Source: Candidatus Thorarchaeota archaeon (GTDB lineage Archaea > Asgardarchaeota > Thorarchaeia > Thorarchaeales > Thorarchaeaceae). From it: a DNA stretch of 14,423 nucleotides. The notes beneath the pieces were generated by a model that was given only the letters and a program-made list of their open reading frames with translations, was not told the origin of the DNA and did no database searches. Shown here piece after piece: positions 1 to 6,300 of the stretch (position 1 is the first letter of the stretch; each line of letters starts with the position of its first letter). The DNA is taken from assembly GCA_016840825.1 (NCBI GenBank), contig JAEORN010000070.1, positions 1 through 14,423 of the forward strand. The letters are read 5' to 3'. The position numbers and the translations under genes were made by a program.

Positions 1-58
1 ATCTCGGGCATGCATAAAAATGAGAAACAATCGTTAATATTCGTTAGGATGTGACACC

Positions 59-571
59 TTACAAATTTAGCAACTCAGACAGAGGCATTGCTAGAAGTAT
101 CTCGTCGGAGTACTCATCATCATACTTCAGCCCAGACCGAAGTATACCATACTGTATGAAGCCAATCTTTGTATATGCCAGAAATGCATTATGATTGTCC
201 GATGCTACACTTATCTCTACAATCTCAACCCCGTACTCCTTGAAATGGCTAGCAATTTCCTTCATCATAAGTCGTGCAATGCCTAGACTTCTGAAATCTT
301 CATGAATAACGACTTGAATAAATTCAATACGATGTCGTTCTCCAAACCACCTTCTTCTTATTCCAGTACAAACACCCACCACTCGTCTGTCCACTAATGC
401 ACAGATGCTGTAGACCTCCTCTCCTCCTGGAGCTAGCAAATCTTCTCGTTGCTTGACTATGGTTTCGATACTTACTCCCTGAAAGAGATCTCTTGATATA
501 GATCCAGCTAGAGTGTCATCGTAGACTTTGATTTCTAATGATTTGTCATTTGGAAGGATATAGTTAGTCAT
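59..571 (-). CDS. GNAT-family N-acetyltransferase
   Basis: A GCN5-related acetyltransferase of 170 residues, which would transfer an acetyl group from acetyl-CoA to an amine; the acceptor cannot be told. The acetyl-CoA binding motif A is clear: a beta strand (IEFIQVVIH, 83-90) runs into RSLGIA (94-99), the family's R/Q-x-x-G-x-G/A loop, then the helix ARLMMKEIASHF. The C-terminal part has the usual N-x-x-A-x-x-x-Y-x-x-x-GF pattern (128-138). The frame is open upstream to 637, but I start at the ATG at 571: it has GGAGAG 7 nt upstream, and the best TATA-like element (613-620) lies inside the longer frame, so the longer start would probably not be transcribed. Downstream, at about 14-30, the minus strand has a T-rich stretch (TTTCTCATTTTTATG) that could end transcription. 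Soluble, cytoplasmic. Family call is sure; protein versus small-molecule acetylation is open. Confidence 0.88.
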   Translation of the reverse strand: MTNYILPNDKSLEIKVYDDTLAGSISRDLFQGVSIETIVKQREDLLAPGGEEVYSICALVDRRVVGVCTGIRRRWFGERHRIEFIQVVIHEDFRSLGIARLMMKEIASHFKEYGVEIVEISVASDNHNAFLAYTKIGFIQYGILRSGLKYDDEYSDEILLAMPLSELLNL

Positions 572-610
572 GCATTCACTCTCCAGAAAGGAAGCATGTG
601 GGAGGAAAAG

Positions 611-621
611 CGGTATATATG
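611..621 (-). promoter_or_regulatory. TATA-like box of the acetyltransferase gene
   Basis: On the minus strand the sequence reads ACATATATACC. Its centre is about 46 nt upstream of the ATG at 571, which would place transcription start near 591 and leave a leader of about 20 nt holding the GGAGAG ribosome site. Seen directly; promoter role inferred from archaeal TATA spacing. Confidence 0.5.
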
Positions 622-738
622 TAGTAAGTTTCAACACATGGAAGAGATGATAAGCTTCTTTTCCAATGGCATTCTTGGAACATATCCCTGTTTCTTTTCA
701 GAGTCAGCAATCCTAGATTGACTTAGGAAGTGAGAATA

Positions 739-846
739 ATGATACAATGTCGAAGATGTAAGAAGAAGATTCGAGGTGAACCTGTTCTTGTAGGCTCTCC
801 ACCTCGTCCACTCTGTAAGAGTTGTGCAGAGAAAATTGCGCACTAA
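739..846 (+). CDS. Tiny four-cysteine zinc-ribbon protein (35 aa)
   Basis: A short open frame from ATG 739 to TAA 844-846. It encodes 35 residues with two CxxC knuckles: C4-R-R-C7 and C26-K-S-C29, separated by 18 residues that include GEPVLVG and a proline/arginine turn (SPPRP). This is the layout of a minimal zinc ribbon, and the composition is strongly basic at the N-terminus (KKKIR), so nucleic-acid or protein binding is plausible. A GGAAGTGAG stretch lies 4 nt before the ATG and resembles a Shine-Dalgarno site; an in-frame GTG at 730 is an alternative start. No further domain is present and I do not recognise a named family. It lies alone, divergent from the acetyltransferase and convergent with tRNA-Ala. 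The paired CxxC spacing in such a short frame makes chance unlikely but not excluded. Confidence 0.55.
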   Translation: MIQCRRCKKKIRGEPVLVGSPPRPLCKSCAEKIAH

Positions 847-888
847 GGATTCTTTAGCGGACAAGGGTCCTTGCTTATTTCTGTGTGC

Positions 889-903
889 GACGATGGAAGA
901 AAA
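889..903 (-). terminator. T-rich terminator of tRNA-Ala
   Basis: Directly after the encoded CCA the minus strand reads TTTTCTTCCATCG. A short T-run just past the tRNA end is the usual archaeal stop signal. No hairpin is needed or seen. Confidence 0.4.
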
Positions 904-980
904 TGGTGGACCGGCCGAGATTTGAACTCGGGACCTTCTGAATGCGAATCAGACGATCTACCAGTCTGATCTACCGGCCC
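904..980 (-). tRNA. tRNA-Ala (anticodon CGC), CCA encoded
   Basis: The minus strand folds into a full cloverleaf of 74 nt plus an encoded CCA (904-906). Acceptor arms GGGCCGG/CCGGTCC pair throughout, with a G3:U70 wobble, the universal identity element of alanine tRNA. The D stem is GATC/GATC, the anticodon stem TCTGA/TCAGA closes the loop TTCGCAT with anticodon CGC (reads GCG), and the T arm is CCGAG-TTCAAAT-CTCGG. Discriminator base is A73. There is no intron. It follows the winged-helix gene on the same strand, 58 nt past its stop, with its own TATA-like element between them. Confidence 0.96.
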
Positions 981-1002
981 ATATTTTTCGATTCAGTTGA
1001 TG

Positions 1003-1013
1003 ATATCTTAAAA
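1003..1013 (-). promoter_or_regulatory. TATA-like box of tRNA-Ala
   Basis: The minus strand reads TTTTAAGATAT, centred about 28 nt upstream of the first base of the tRNA (980). This spacing fits an archaeal TATA box driving the tRNA with almost no leader. Spacing and AT-richness are seen; function is inferred. Confidence 0.45.
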
Positions 1014-1038
1014 CCTTGTCTGATGTAATCCATAGATG

Positions 1039-1329
1039 TCAGACATCGATTCCAAAAGCTTGAGAGAATCTCTCAATTTTCTTATACTCGACAAGGAATT
1101 CTCTCCCCTTCTCTGTGAGTAAATAAGATCTATTCTCACCTTCGGCAAGTTCACTGATGAGTTCTTTCTCGAGTAATTCGTCAATATATTGTGTGAGCCT
1201 ATCATGAGATAGATTTGCAGCATACAGAATCTTTGTTGGCCCCGCTCCATCCTCTCCCTCGATTTGGACGGCTCGCAGCATATCTGCGAGAATGCGTACC
1301 TTTGATCTATATGCTCTCTTCTTACTCAT
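1039..1329 (-). CDS. Winged-helix DNA-binding regulator
   Basis: A 96-residue single-domain winged helix-turn-helix protein of the small archaeal type. A basic N-terminus (MSKKRAYRSK) leads into helix 1 (VRILADMLRAVQ). The helix-turn-helix follows at about 32-59 (TKILYAANLSHDRLTQYIDELLEK), and the beta-hairpin wing is at about 60-76, ending LLTEKGREFL, the classic wing-to-helix junction of this group. The C-terminal helix (77-92) could form a dimer interface. The open frame extends to 1356, but I start at the ATG at 1329: it begins with the family-typical MSKKR and overlaps the end of the upstream membrane-protein gene by 8 nt (ATGAGTAA), so translation is probably coupled to it. Target genes are unknown; regulation of its own two-gene unit is the simplest idea. 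A 13-bp near-palindrome (GATGTC-N-GACATC, 1035-1047) spans its stop codon. Confidence 0.85.
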   Translation of the reverse strand: MSKKRAYRSKVRILADMLRAVQIEGEDGAGPTKILYAANLSHDRLTQYIDELLEKELISELAEGENRSYLLTEKGREFLVEYKKIERFSQAFGIDV

Positions 1330-1951
1330 CCTTTTGTGCCTGCCTAAGCATAACAAGGAATGAGAACAAGCCTAGGAATTGTGTAAGCTGACTGCCTAAA
1401 TAGACGAGATAAGTCCGAGTATCCACTACATCAACCATACCAATGATATGGCTGATCAGGATTAACAGGAATCCCACGAAGACATAGAGTGCAAACTTTG
1501 TCCTAACTGCTGCGTAGTTCATCAAAGTCTGAAGTACTACTATGATTAGGAGTAGGATTGCTATGACATCTAACTCTGGCGAAATAAGAAATGGCAAGAC
1601 CAATGCAGCCATTGCATTGTTATTTCCGTGTTGTTCAGCACGGCCTCTGAACATAGCAGTCACAAAGATAGCATAAGCCATGATCTTCATTACACCAGAT
1701 GCTAAGATCACAATGCTAAGGACTCGCTCAGGGTTTGCTGTAGTACCTAAGAAGTATAGAGTCCCAAGCACCCTTCCAAACATACCTGCAGAAAGGACCA
1801 GAAATCCAGTCGATAGGTCTGAAAGCTTCTTTTGTCTGGTCAAAATGAAGGCGCTGTTGGCATAGTGTGATACCATAAGTGCTATGATGCCTGCTAAGGC
1901 CTCAATAATCAAATCCACACGAATTATTGCAATCAATACTTGGTCTTGCAT
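1322..1951 (-). CDS. Seven-helix membrane protein of unknown function
   Basis: A 209-residue, very hydrophobic protein with about seven membrane segments: roughly 5-30, 48-69, 77-100, 112-125, 127-148, 152-172 and 179-202. Loops are short; basic patches sit after segment 1 (TRQKKL), after segment 3 (FRGRAEQ) and at the C-terminus (RQAQKDE). There is no recognisable catalytic or transport motif, and I do not know the family. The layout resembles the sensor modules found at the N-terminus of some histidine kinases, but no kinase or output domain is attached. Its stop overlaps the start of a winged-helix regulator by 8 nt, so the two are almost surely made together; a membrane sensor passing a signal to that regulator is a reasonable but untested reading. 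Start chosen at ATG 1951; a TATA-like element lies about 38 nt upstream and AGGATT about 10 nt upstream serves as a weak ribosome site. Confidence 0.75.
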   Translation of the reverse strand: MQDQVLIAIIRVDLIIEALAGIIALMVSHYANSAFILTRQKKLSDLSTGFLVLSAGMFGRVLGTLYFLGTTANPERVLSIVILASGVMKIMAYAIFVTAMFRGRAEQHGNNNAMAALVLPFLISPELDVIAILLLIIVVLQTLMNYAAVRTKFALYVFVGFLLILISHIIGMVDVVDTRTYLVYLGSQLTQFLGLFSFLVMLRQAQKDE

Positions 1952-1983
1952 TCAGCACGCCAATCCTAAGCTTGTTTCTTCCA

Positions 1984-1993
1984 GTTTTATATC
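1984..1993 (-). promoter_or_regulatory. TATA-like box of the membrane protein / regulator unit
   Basis: The minus strand reads GATATAAAAC, centred about 38 nt before the ATG at 1951, which predicts transcription start near 1962 and a short leader. Function inferred. Confidence 0.5.
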
Positions 1994-2139
1994 AGATGAA
2001 TGAATCATCTTCCTTTTGGGTGAATTTGTGATGAATTGAATTTATCTGGTTCAAAAAAAGACCCAAGGTGTGTGAGAATATCTCAAATATACCATTATAT
2101 TAAATCCGATATTGAAGATTTATTTTCTCAGTTGATATT
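1994..2139. other. AT-rich divergent intergenic region
   Basis: No gene is supported between the membrane protein (minus) and the transporter binding protein (plus). The stretch is AT-rich with a run of seven A (2053-2059) and a short palindrome TGAGA-ATA-TCTCA (2073-2085), a possible operator. A second TATA-like stretch, CATTATATTAAAT, lies at about 2093-2105. An open frame at 2036-2236 covers the promoter elements and has no coding character. Confidence 0.4.
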
Positions 2140-2149
2140 ACTTATATGC
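2140..2149 (+). promoter_or_regulatory. TATA-like box of the transporter binding-protein gene
   Basis: ACTTATATGC is centred about 73 nt before the TTG start at 2218, giving a predicted transcription start near 2170 and a leader of about 48 nt that carries the AAGGAGGA ribosome site (2203-2210). Function inferred from position. Confidence 0.45.
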
Positions 2150-2217
2150 AATTGTGTGTGTAGTCTGTACCAATTCACTATCGTTTTGCAATCCGCGAGA
2201 CGAAGGAGGAATTATCT

Positions 2218-3843
2218 TTGGAGAGAAATCAATTAATCGCAATTGTAGTCATCATTGTGATTATTGGTGGAGTAGGCGCGGCTGTCTACTTTTGGAATCC
2301 TCCAGTTCCAACACCTGATATTATCATCTTTGGAACTACGGATTCAGTAGAAGCTAGTCTAGATCCAGCACAATCGTATGATTACTTTGGTTGGGAAATA
2401 ATTACTGCACTAGGTCAAGGCTTGGTTGAGATTGTACCGGGGTCGTCTGCAGGAGCAGATGATATCCGTGGTGCGCTCGCTTCGTCTTGGACGGTCAGTA
2501 CTGATAAGAAAATATGGGACTTTACACTTAGGCAAGGATTGATCTATGCTGATGGTCAACCCTTCAATGCATCCTGTGTGAAATGGGCATTTGACCGCAA
2601 CATCGGGATGGCACTCGAAGAAGGTCCACAGCTCAACATGGGCTATGGCGACATCATCGATAATGTCACCGTAACTGGGGACTATACCGTGAGATTCTAT
2701 CTCAAGATTGCCTTTGCTCCATTCCTACAGCTAATGTCATGTGCCGCATCATACATCACACATCCTGACTATAAGGATGACACAAATTATGTGGCATATG
2801 ATGAGGACAATGGAGCTGCTAGCCATCCAAATGGTCTTGGTCCATACCTCCTGACCAATTGGACCCGTTCTGGTGGTTCTGATGTAATAATGCGACTCGA
2901 GGCTAATCCAAACTATTGGAATGCTTCCTTGCCATTGACACATACCATCATCATCCAATTCTACTCAACTGATACAGCGTTAGCTGCAGCAATGACCTCG
3001 GGAGAAGTTGACATTGCGTATCGTCACTTGAATCCAGCACAAGTGAATACATTTAGGACAAATGTCAACTTCAAGGTCTGGGAGGGAGTTGGTGCATCTA
3101 TCCAATACCTGCTCTTCCAGCAGACGATCTATCCATACAATGAAACTCTGATTCGACAAGGAATCGCAGCAGCTTTGAACAGGTCGAATATCGCTGATCT
3201 AGTCTTCGAAGGCACAGTAGATCCACTCTATAGTGTGATTCCTGCAGGAATGGCCTATCACAGACCATCCTTTGAGGTATATGGTGAGGCAAACTACACC
3301 TACACGCAGGAGTGCTTGGACGCCTTTGGCTATAATTCGACCAATAAACTACTCGTACATCTATACTACGAGAGCTCTGGACACTATCCGTCGAGTGAGC
3401 AACAAGCAACGGTGTACAAGAGCGACTTAGAAGCGAGCGGTGTGATTACGGTCCAGATACATGCTCTAGATTGGCCTGCATATAGGGTACAGCGAAATGC
3501 TGGCACAATGGATGTCTTCATCTATGGATGGTACCCAGACTTCATCGACCCCGATAACTATGGCTTCTTGCCATTCGCATCATGGCTCAATCTGGGATAC
3601 AACGAAACCTATCCTGCTGGTGGTGTGGCCCAATACGACCTCTGGGTTGAGGGTAGGAGCGCTCAGACAAATGCAGCTCGACAAGCGGCATACTATGATT
3701 TGCAGGACTTGCAAGCTGAAGAGTGTTCACTAATTCCACTCTGGCAAGGCCGCAACAATGCTGTCACCAAGGCAGACATTGGTGGAATAGTTCTAGACAT
3801 CACTGTGAATTGGCGCCATTGGCTCCTCTATTGGAATCCCTAG
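2218..3843 (+). CDS. ABC transporter family-5 solute-binding protein, membrane-anchored
   Basis: A 541-residue extracytoplasmic binding protein of the SBP_bac_5 (DppA/OppA) family, which captures a ligand outside the membrane and hands it to the permease pair encoded downstream. Residues 6-27 form one hydrophobic segment (LIAIVVIIVIIGGVGAAVYF) without a lipobox cysteine, so it is probably anchored by an uncleaved N-terminal helix. The family core is evident at about 84-126: LASSW, then DFTLRQGLIYADGQPFNA and VKWAFDR, the counterpart of the canonical lAesW...FtLRdGvkFsDGtp region. At least nine N-x-S/T sequons suggest surface glycosylation. Start is TTG 2218, supported by AAGGAGGA 7 nt upstream. 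Family members bind peptides, but archaeal and thermophile homologues also bind oligosaccharides or nickel, so the substrate is open. It is followed by a strong terminator, which would allow more binding protein than permease. Confidence 0.93.
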   Translation: MERNQLIAIVVIIVIIGGVGAAVYFWNPPVPTPDIIIFGTTDSVEASLDPAQSYDYFGWEIITALGQGLVEIVPGSSAGADDIRGALASSWTVSTDKKIWDFTLRQGLIYADGQPFNASCVKWAFDRNIGMALEEGPQLNMGYGDIIDNVTVTGDYTVRFYLKIAFAPFLQLMSCAASYITHPDYKDDTNYVAYDEDNGAASHPNGLGPYLLTNWTRSGGSDVIMRLEANPNYWNASLPLTHTIIIQFYSTDTALAAAMTSGEVDIAYRHLNPAQVNTFRTNVNFKVWEGVGASIQYLLFQQTIYPYNETLIRQGIAAALNRSNIADLVFEGTVDPLYSVIPAGMAYHRPSFEVYGEANYTYTQECLDAFGYNSTNKLLVHLYYESSGHYPSSEQQATVYKSDLEASGVITVQIHALDWPAYRVQRNAGTMDVFIYGWYPDFIDPDNYGFLPFASWLNLGYNETYPAGGVAQYDLWVEGRSAQTNAARQAAYYDLQDLQAEECSLIPLWQGRNNAVTKADIGGIVLDITVNWRHWLLYWNP

Positions 3844-3857
3844 ATAGTATATTTCAT

Positions 3858-3895
3858 GGTGCTGTTAGCCAAAACAGCACCTTTCTCCTTTTTTT
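3858..3895 (+). terminator. Hairpin and T-tract terminator inside the transporter locus
   Basis: A perfect 9-bp stem, GGTGCTGTT (3858-3866) and AACAGCACC (3873-3881), closes a 6-nt loop and is followed by TTTCTCCTTTTTTT (3882-3895). It lies 14 nt past the stop of the binding-protein gene. It looks like a classical intrinsic terminator and probably stops most transcription there, leaving partial read-through or a second promoter to make the permeases and ATPases. Confidence 0.75.
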
Positions 3896-3940
3896 AAGCC
3901 TTAATCCTATTTTTTCGTCGTTCCTAACACACTTATCTTG

Positions 3941-3975
3941 CAGTTGCATTGAAATAGGGTAATAGATTTCAACTG
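3941..3975 (+). repeat. Bulged inverted repeat in the leader of permease B
   Basis: ATTTCAACTG (3966-3975) is the reverse complement of CAGTTGAAAT; on the left the same bases occur at 3941-3955 with five extra bases (GCATT) inserted. The continuous inner arms are TTGAAAT (3949-3955) and ATTTCAA (3966-3972) around a 10-nt spacer. It sits between the terminator and the ribosome site of the permease gene, so it may be an operator or an RNA hairpin at the new 5' end. Function unknown. Confidence 0.4.
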
Positions 3976-4012
3976 ATTAGAATAATTTTACCAAGAAGGA
4001 GGTTCTGGTTGG

Positions 4013-5023
4013 TTGTCGCTTAGATCCTATATCGTGACCCGTATCCTACTTACAATCCCGATGATTATGCTACTACTCACAATAGTATTCATTGTCCTTA
4101 GAATAGTTCCCGGTGATCCTGCACTCTTACACTTTGAGAAGAATGTGGATCCCGATACTCTTGCAGCATTTAAGGCGCGATTGGGATTGGATAAACCAAT
4201 CCTGGAGCAGTACTTTAGCTATTTGGGTGGATTGCTCGTTGGCGACTTAGGTCTATCTATGCAGGATTACTCTCGAGTCAATACTCACATTGCAGATCGA
4301 TTCCCTGCAACTCTGGAACTCACCATCTACTCCATGCTTTTTGCAGTCTTACTAGGAGTTGCACTTGGAGTCAAGTCATCCAAAAGTTACGACAAGCCTA
4401 CCGACCATGGTATTCGTCTATTCGGAATCATCACCTATGCTATCCCAGTATTCTTTCTAGGAATGATTTTACAGTTCATCTTTGGAATATGGCTTGGAAT
4501 CCTTCCAGTCAATGGTCGATATGACCCACATTACGCCTTTCCAACTCGCATAACTGGGATGTATACGATAGATGCGATTCTAACTCTAAATCCCACCGCA
4601 TTCTTCATAGCCGCACAATACATCATCCTTCCATCTTTTACACTGGGGACTGTACTCTGTGGAATCTTCATCCGTCTGACTAGAACGAACATGCTTGAAA
4701 CGCTTCGTATGGATTTTGTCGTTGCAGCTGAGGCTAGAGGTCTCCCTGAAGGAACTATTACCTACGGATACGCTCTAAAGAACGCCTTTCTCCCTATCTT
4801 GACAATGATTGGATTGCAATTCGCAGCTTTGTTAGCAGGTGCGGTTCTAACAGAAACGACATTCAATTGGTTGGGCTTGGGTACATATCTTGTGGACAGA
4901 ATCAATTATCGTGACTACACAGGAATTCAAGGCACGGTCGTATTCTTTGGAATCCTTGTCAGTCTGGTGACTTTGGTCATGGATATTCTATATGCATACC
5001 TTGACCCCAGAATCAGATTGTAG
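4013..5023 (+). CDS. dppB: Dipeptide/oligopeptide-type ABC permease, B subunit
   Basis: A 336-residue inner permease subunit of the DppB/OppB family; it forms the translocation pore with the C subunit encoded next. Segment 1 is at 11-31, followed by the long external loop typical of B subunits (about 32-98, with the family's GDP and LGLDKPILEQY elements); further segments lie at about 99-120, 136-160, 195-220, 258-285 and 305-328. The cytoplasmic EAA loop that docks on the ATPases is at 239-260 (AEARGLPEGTITYGYALKNA). It ends in the family C-terminus YLDPRIRL. Length matches the usual 300-340. The start is TTG 4013, chosen because AAGGAGGT (3996-4003) lies 9 nt upstream and no ATG or GTG is better placed. 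The next gene's ribosome site begins on this gene's stop codon. Membrane location is certain; substrate is not. Confidence 0.93.
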   Translation: MSLRSYIVTRILLTIPMIMLLLTIVFIVLRIVPGDPALLHFEKNVDPDTLAAFKARLGLDKPILEQYFSYLGGLLVGDLGLSMQDYSRVNTHIADRFPATLELTIYSMLFAVLLGVALGVKSSKSYDKPTDHGIRLFGIITYAIPVFFLGMILQFIFGIWLGILPVNGRYDPHYAFPTRITGMYTIDAILTLNPTAFFIAAQYIILPSFTLGTVLCGIFIRLTRTNMLETLRMDFVVAAEARGLPEGTITYGYALKNAFLPILTMIGLQFAALLAGAVLTETTFNWLGLGTYLVDRINYRDYTGIQGTVVFFGILVSLVTLVMDILYAYLDPRIRL

Positions 5024-5027
5024 GAGG
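5022..5027 (+). promoter_or_regulatory. Ribosome-binding site overlapping a stop codon
   Basis: AGGAGG begins inside the TAG stop of permease B (5021-5023) and ends 8 nt before the ATG of permease C at 5036. A ribosome finishing B is placed on the site that starts C, so the two subunits are probably coupled in translation. Confidence 0.7.
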
Positions 5028-5035
5028 CAAAGGAT

Positions 5036-6295
5036 ATGTCTAAAGTACTAAGTGGTATATTTTTCCAACTGGCTCCATCAAAAGAAGAATTGCAGGATTA
5101 TTCCAGAAAATGGTGGTTGGCTATTGTTTCATTAGCCGTATTTACACTGGCTCTTGTAGCAAGTCTGATTATGATGTCTCTGGTTTCTCATAGCGGCGTT
5201 GGTGTCTATGTTGTTCTTGGCACATTCTGTATAGGAATTGGCATCCTTTTCACTTTTGGATATCTAAAGAGTCGCGATCAAATCTTTGACTTCGCAAAGC
5301 CCGGTAACATTTTTCGTTTCGCACTTGTATTCTTGATATTTTCAGCGATATTCTTTCCTTTTGGATTCTTGATTTATCCTTCTGATTCCATCGGTTTTGG
5401 TGTTGCGGTGCTTTCAGGCGGTTTTATCTTATCCATACTTCTAATGGTCGCTTTTGAAGGCTATCAAAGATTGAAAGAAAGAGGTTCGCCGGGTATTCTC
5501 ACTTCCGCGGGTCTGCTGATGGTATTGGCATTAGTCTATATGACCGTGATAGCCTACTGGATCGTGCCATATAATCCATTCTCGATAAATGTCGGAGGAA
5601 GGAGAGAACCTCCTAACCCTGAGTTTCCCTTGGGTACTACTTCATTGGGCCAAGATATGCTGAGTCGAGTCGTTGCTGGTGGAGCTACGATGCTACAGGT
5701 CGCTGTTCTTTCGGTGATTGTGTGTTTCTTCATTGGCGTTCCATTGGGACTTCTATCTTCGTACAGAGGTGGCAATCTCGACAGGGGCATGAGCTTGGTC
5801 ATGGATAGTATCTTTGCATTTCCAGGCTTAGTTTTGGCAATAGCAATCTCTGCGATGCTTGGCCCCGGAGTAGTGAACATGGCGATAGCAATCGCAGTTG
5901 TCTACATTCCTTCCTATTTTCGTATCATTAGAAGTCAAGTTTTTACTGTGAAAGAATTGCCGTATGTTGAAGCAGCTATCATTATGGGTGCAAAGGACAG
6001 GGAGATCCTAATGAGATATATCCTTCCCAACGTGATTCCTTCTGTTGTTGTAATAGTGTCAATCAATTTCGCGGATGCAGTATTGACAGCTGCAGGGCTC
6101 ACATTTGTTGGACTCGGCCTTCCAATCGATATCGCTGATTGGGGATGGGACCTTACATTGGGATTTGAAGTCATCATTGTAGGTGCATGGTGGGTTTCTT
6201 CATTTCCCGGCCTAATGATAGTACTTCTAGCTTTAGGCTTCACACTGACCGGAGAAGGTCTCAACGAGATACTTACTCCAAAGCTAAGGGAGTGA
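5036..6295 (+). CDS. dppC: Dipeptide/oligopeptide-type ABC permease, C subunit, with N-terminal membrane extension
   Basis: The second pore subunit, 419 residues. The C-terminal part (about 155-419) is a standard DppC: segment LLMVLALVYMTVIAYWIV (160-177), the signature FPLGTTSLGQDMLSRVVAGG (197-216), the EAA loop facing the ATPases at 312-331 (EAAIIMGAKDREILMRYILP), and the end LTGEGLNEILTPKLRE matching the usual LGDGLRDaLDPRLR. The oddity is length: bacterial DppC has about 300 residues. Here about 120 extra residues precede the core, with four extra hydrophobic segments at about 28-50, 55-75, 92-115 and 121-140. Thus eight to ten helices in total. The start at ATG 5036 is firm because AGGAGG lies 8 nt upstream, so the extension is translated. 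Its role is unknown; it could be a regulatory or scaffold bundle. Confidence 0.93.
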   Translation: MSKVLSGIFFQLAPSKEELQDYSRKWWLAIVSLAVFTLALVASLIMMSLVSHSGVGVYVVLGTFCIGIGILFTFGYLKSRDQIFDFAKPGNIFRFALVFLIFSAIFFPFGFLIYPSDSIGFGVAVLSGGFILSILLMVAFEGYQRLKERGSPGILTSAGLLMVLALVYMTVIAYWIVPYNPFSINVGGRREPPNPEFPLGTTSLGQDMLSRVVAGGATMLQVAVLSVIVCFFIGVPLGLLSSYRGGNLDRGMSLVMDSIFAFPGLVLAIAISAMLGPGVVNMAIAIAVVYIPSYFRIIRSQVFTVKELPYVEAAIIMGAKDREILMRYILPNVIPSVVVIVSINFADAVLTAAGLTFVGLGLPIDIADWGWDLTLGFEVIIVGAWWVSSFPGLMIVLLALGFTLTGEGLNEILTPKLRE

Positions 6296-6300
6296 TAGAT

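Noticed and set aside
631..864. Minus-strand open frame of 77 codons
   Set aside because: It overlaps the four-cysteine plus-strand ORF, has no domain or composition of a real protein, and no ribosome site.
1035..1047. GATGTC-N-GACATC palindrome over the regulator's stop codon
   Set aside because: Six-base arms with a 1-nt centre cannot form an RNA hairpin and half lies in coding sequence; chance is likely without conservation data.
2036..2054. TTGAA-9-TTCAA inverted repeat compared with TTGAAAT...ATTTCAA before permease B
   Set aside because: Arms are only 5 bp and spacer lengths differ (9 against 14 for the shared TTGAA/TTCAA core), so a shared operator is not supported.
2036..2236. Plus-strand open frame of 66 codons before the binding protein
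   Set aside because: It covers the AT-rich promoter region and the binding-protein ribosome site and overlaps the next start; no protein-like features.
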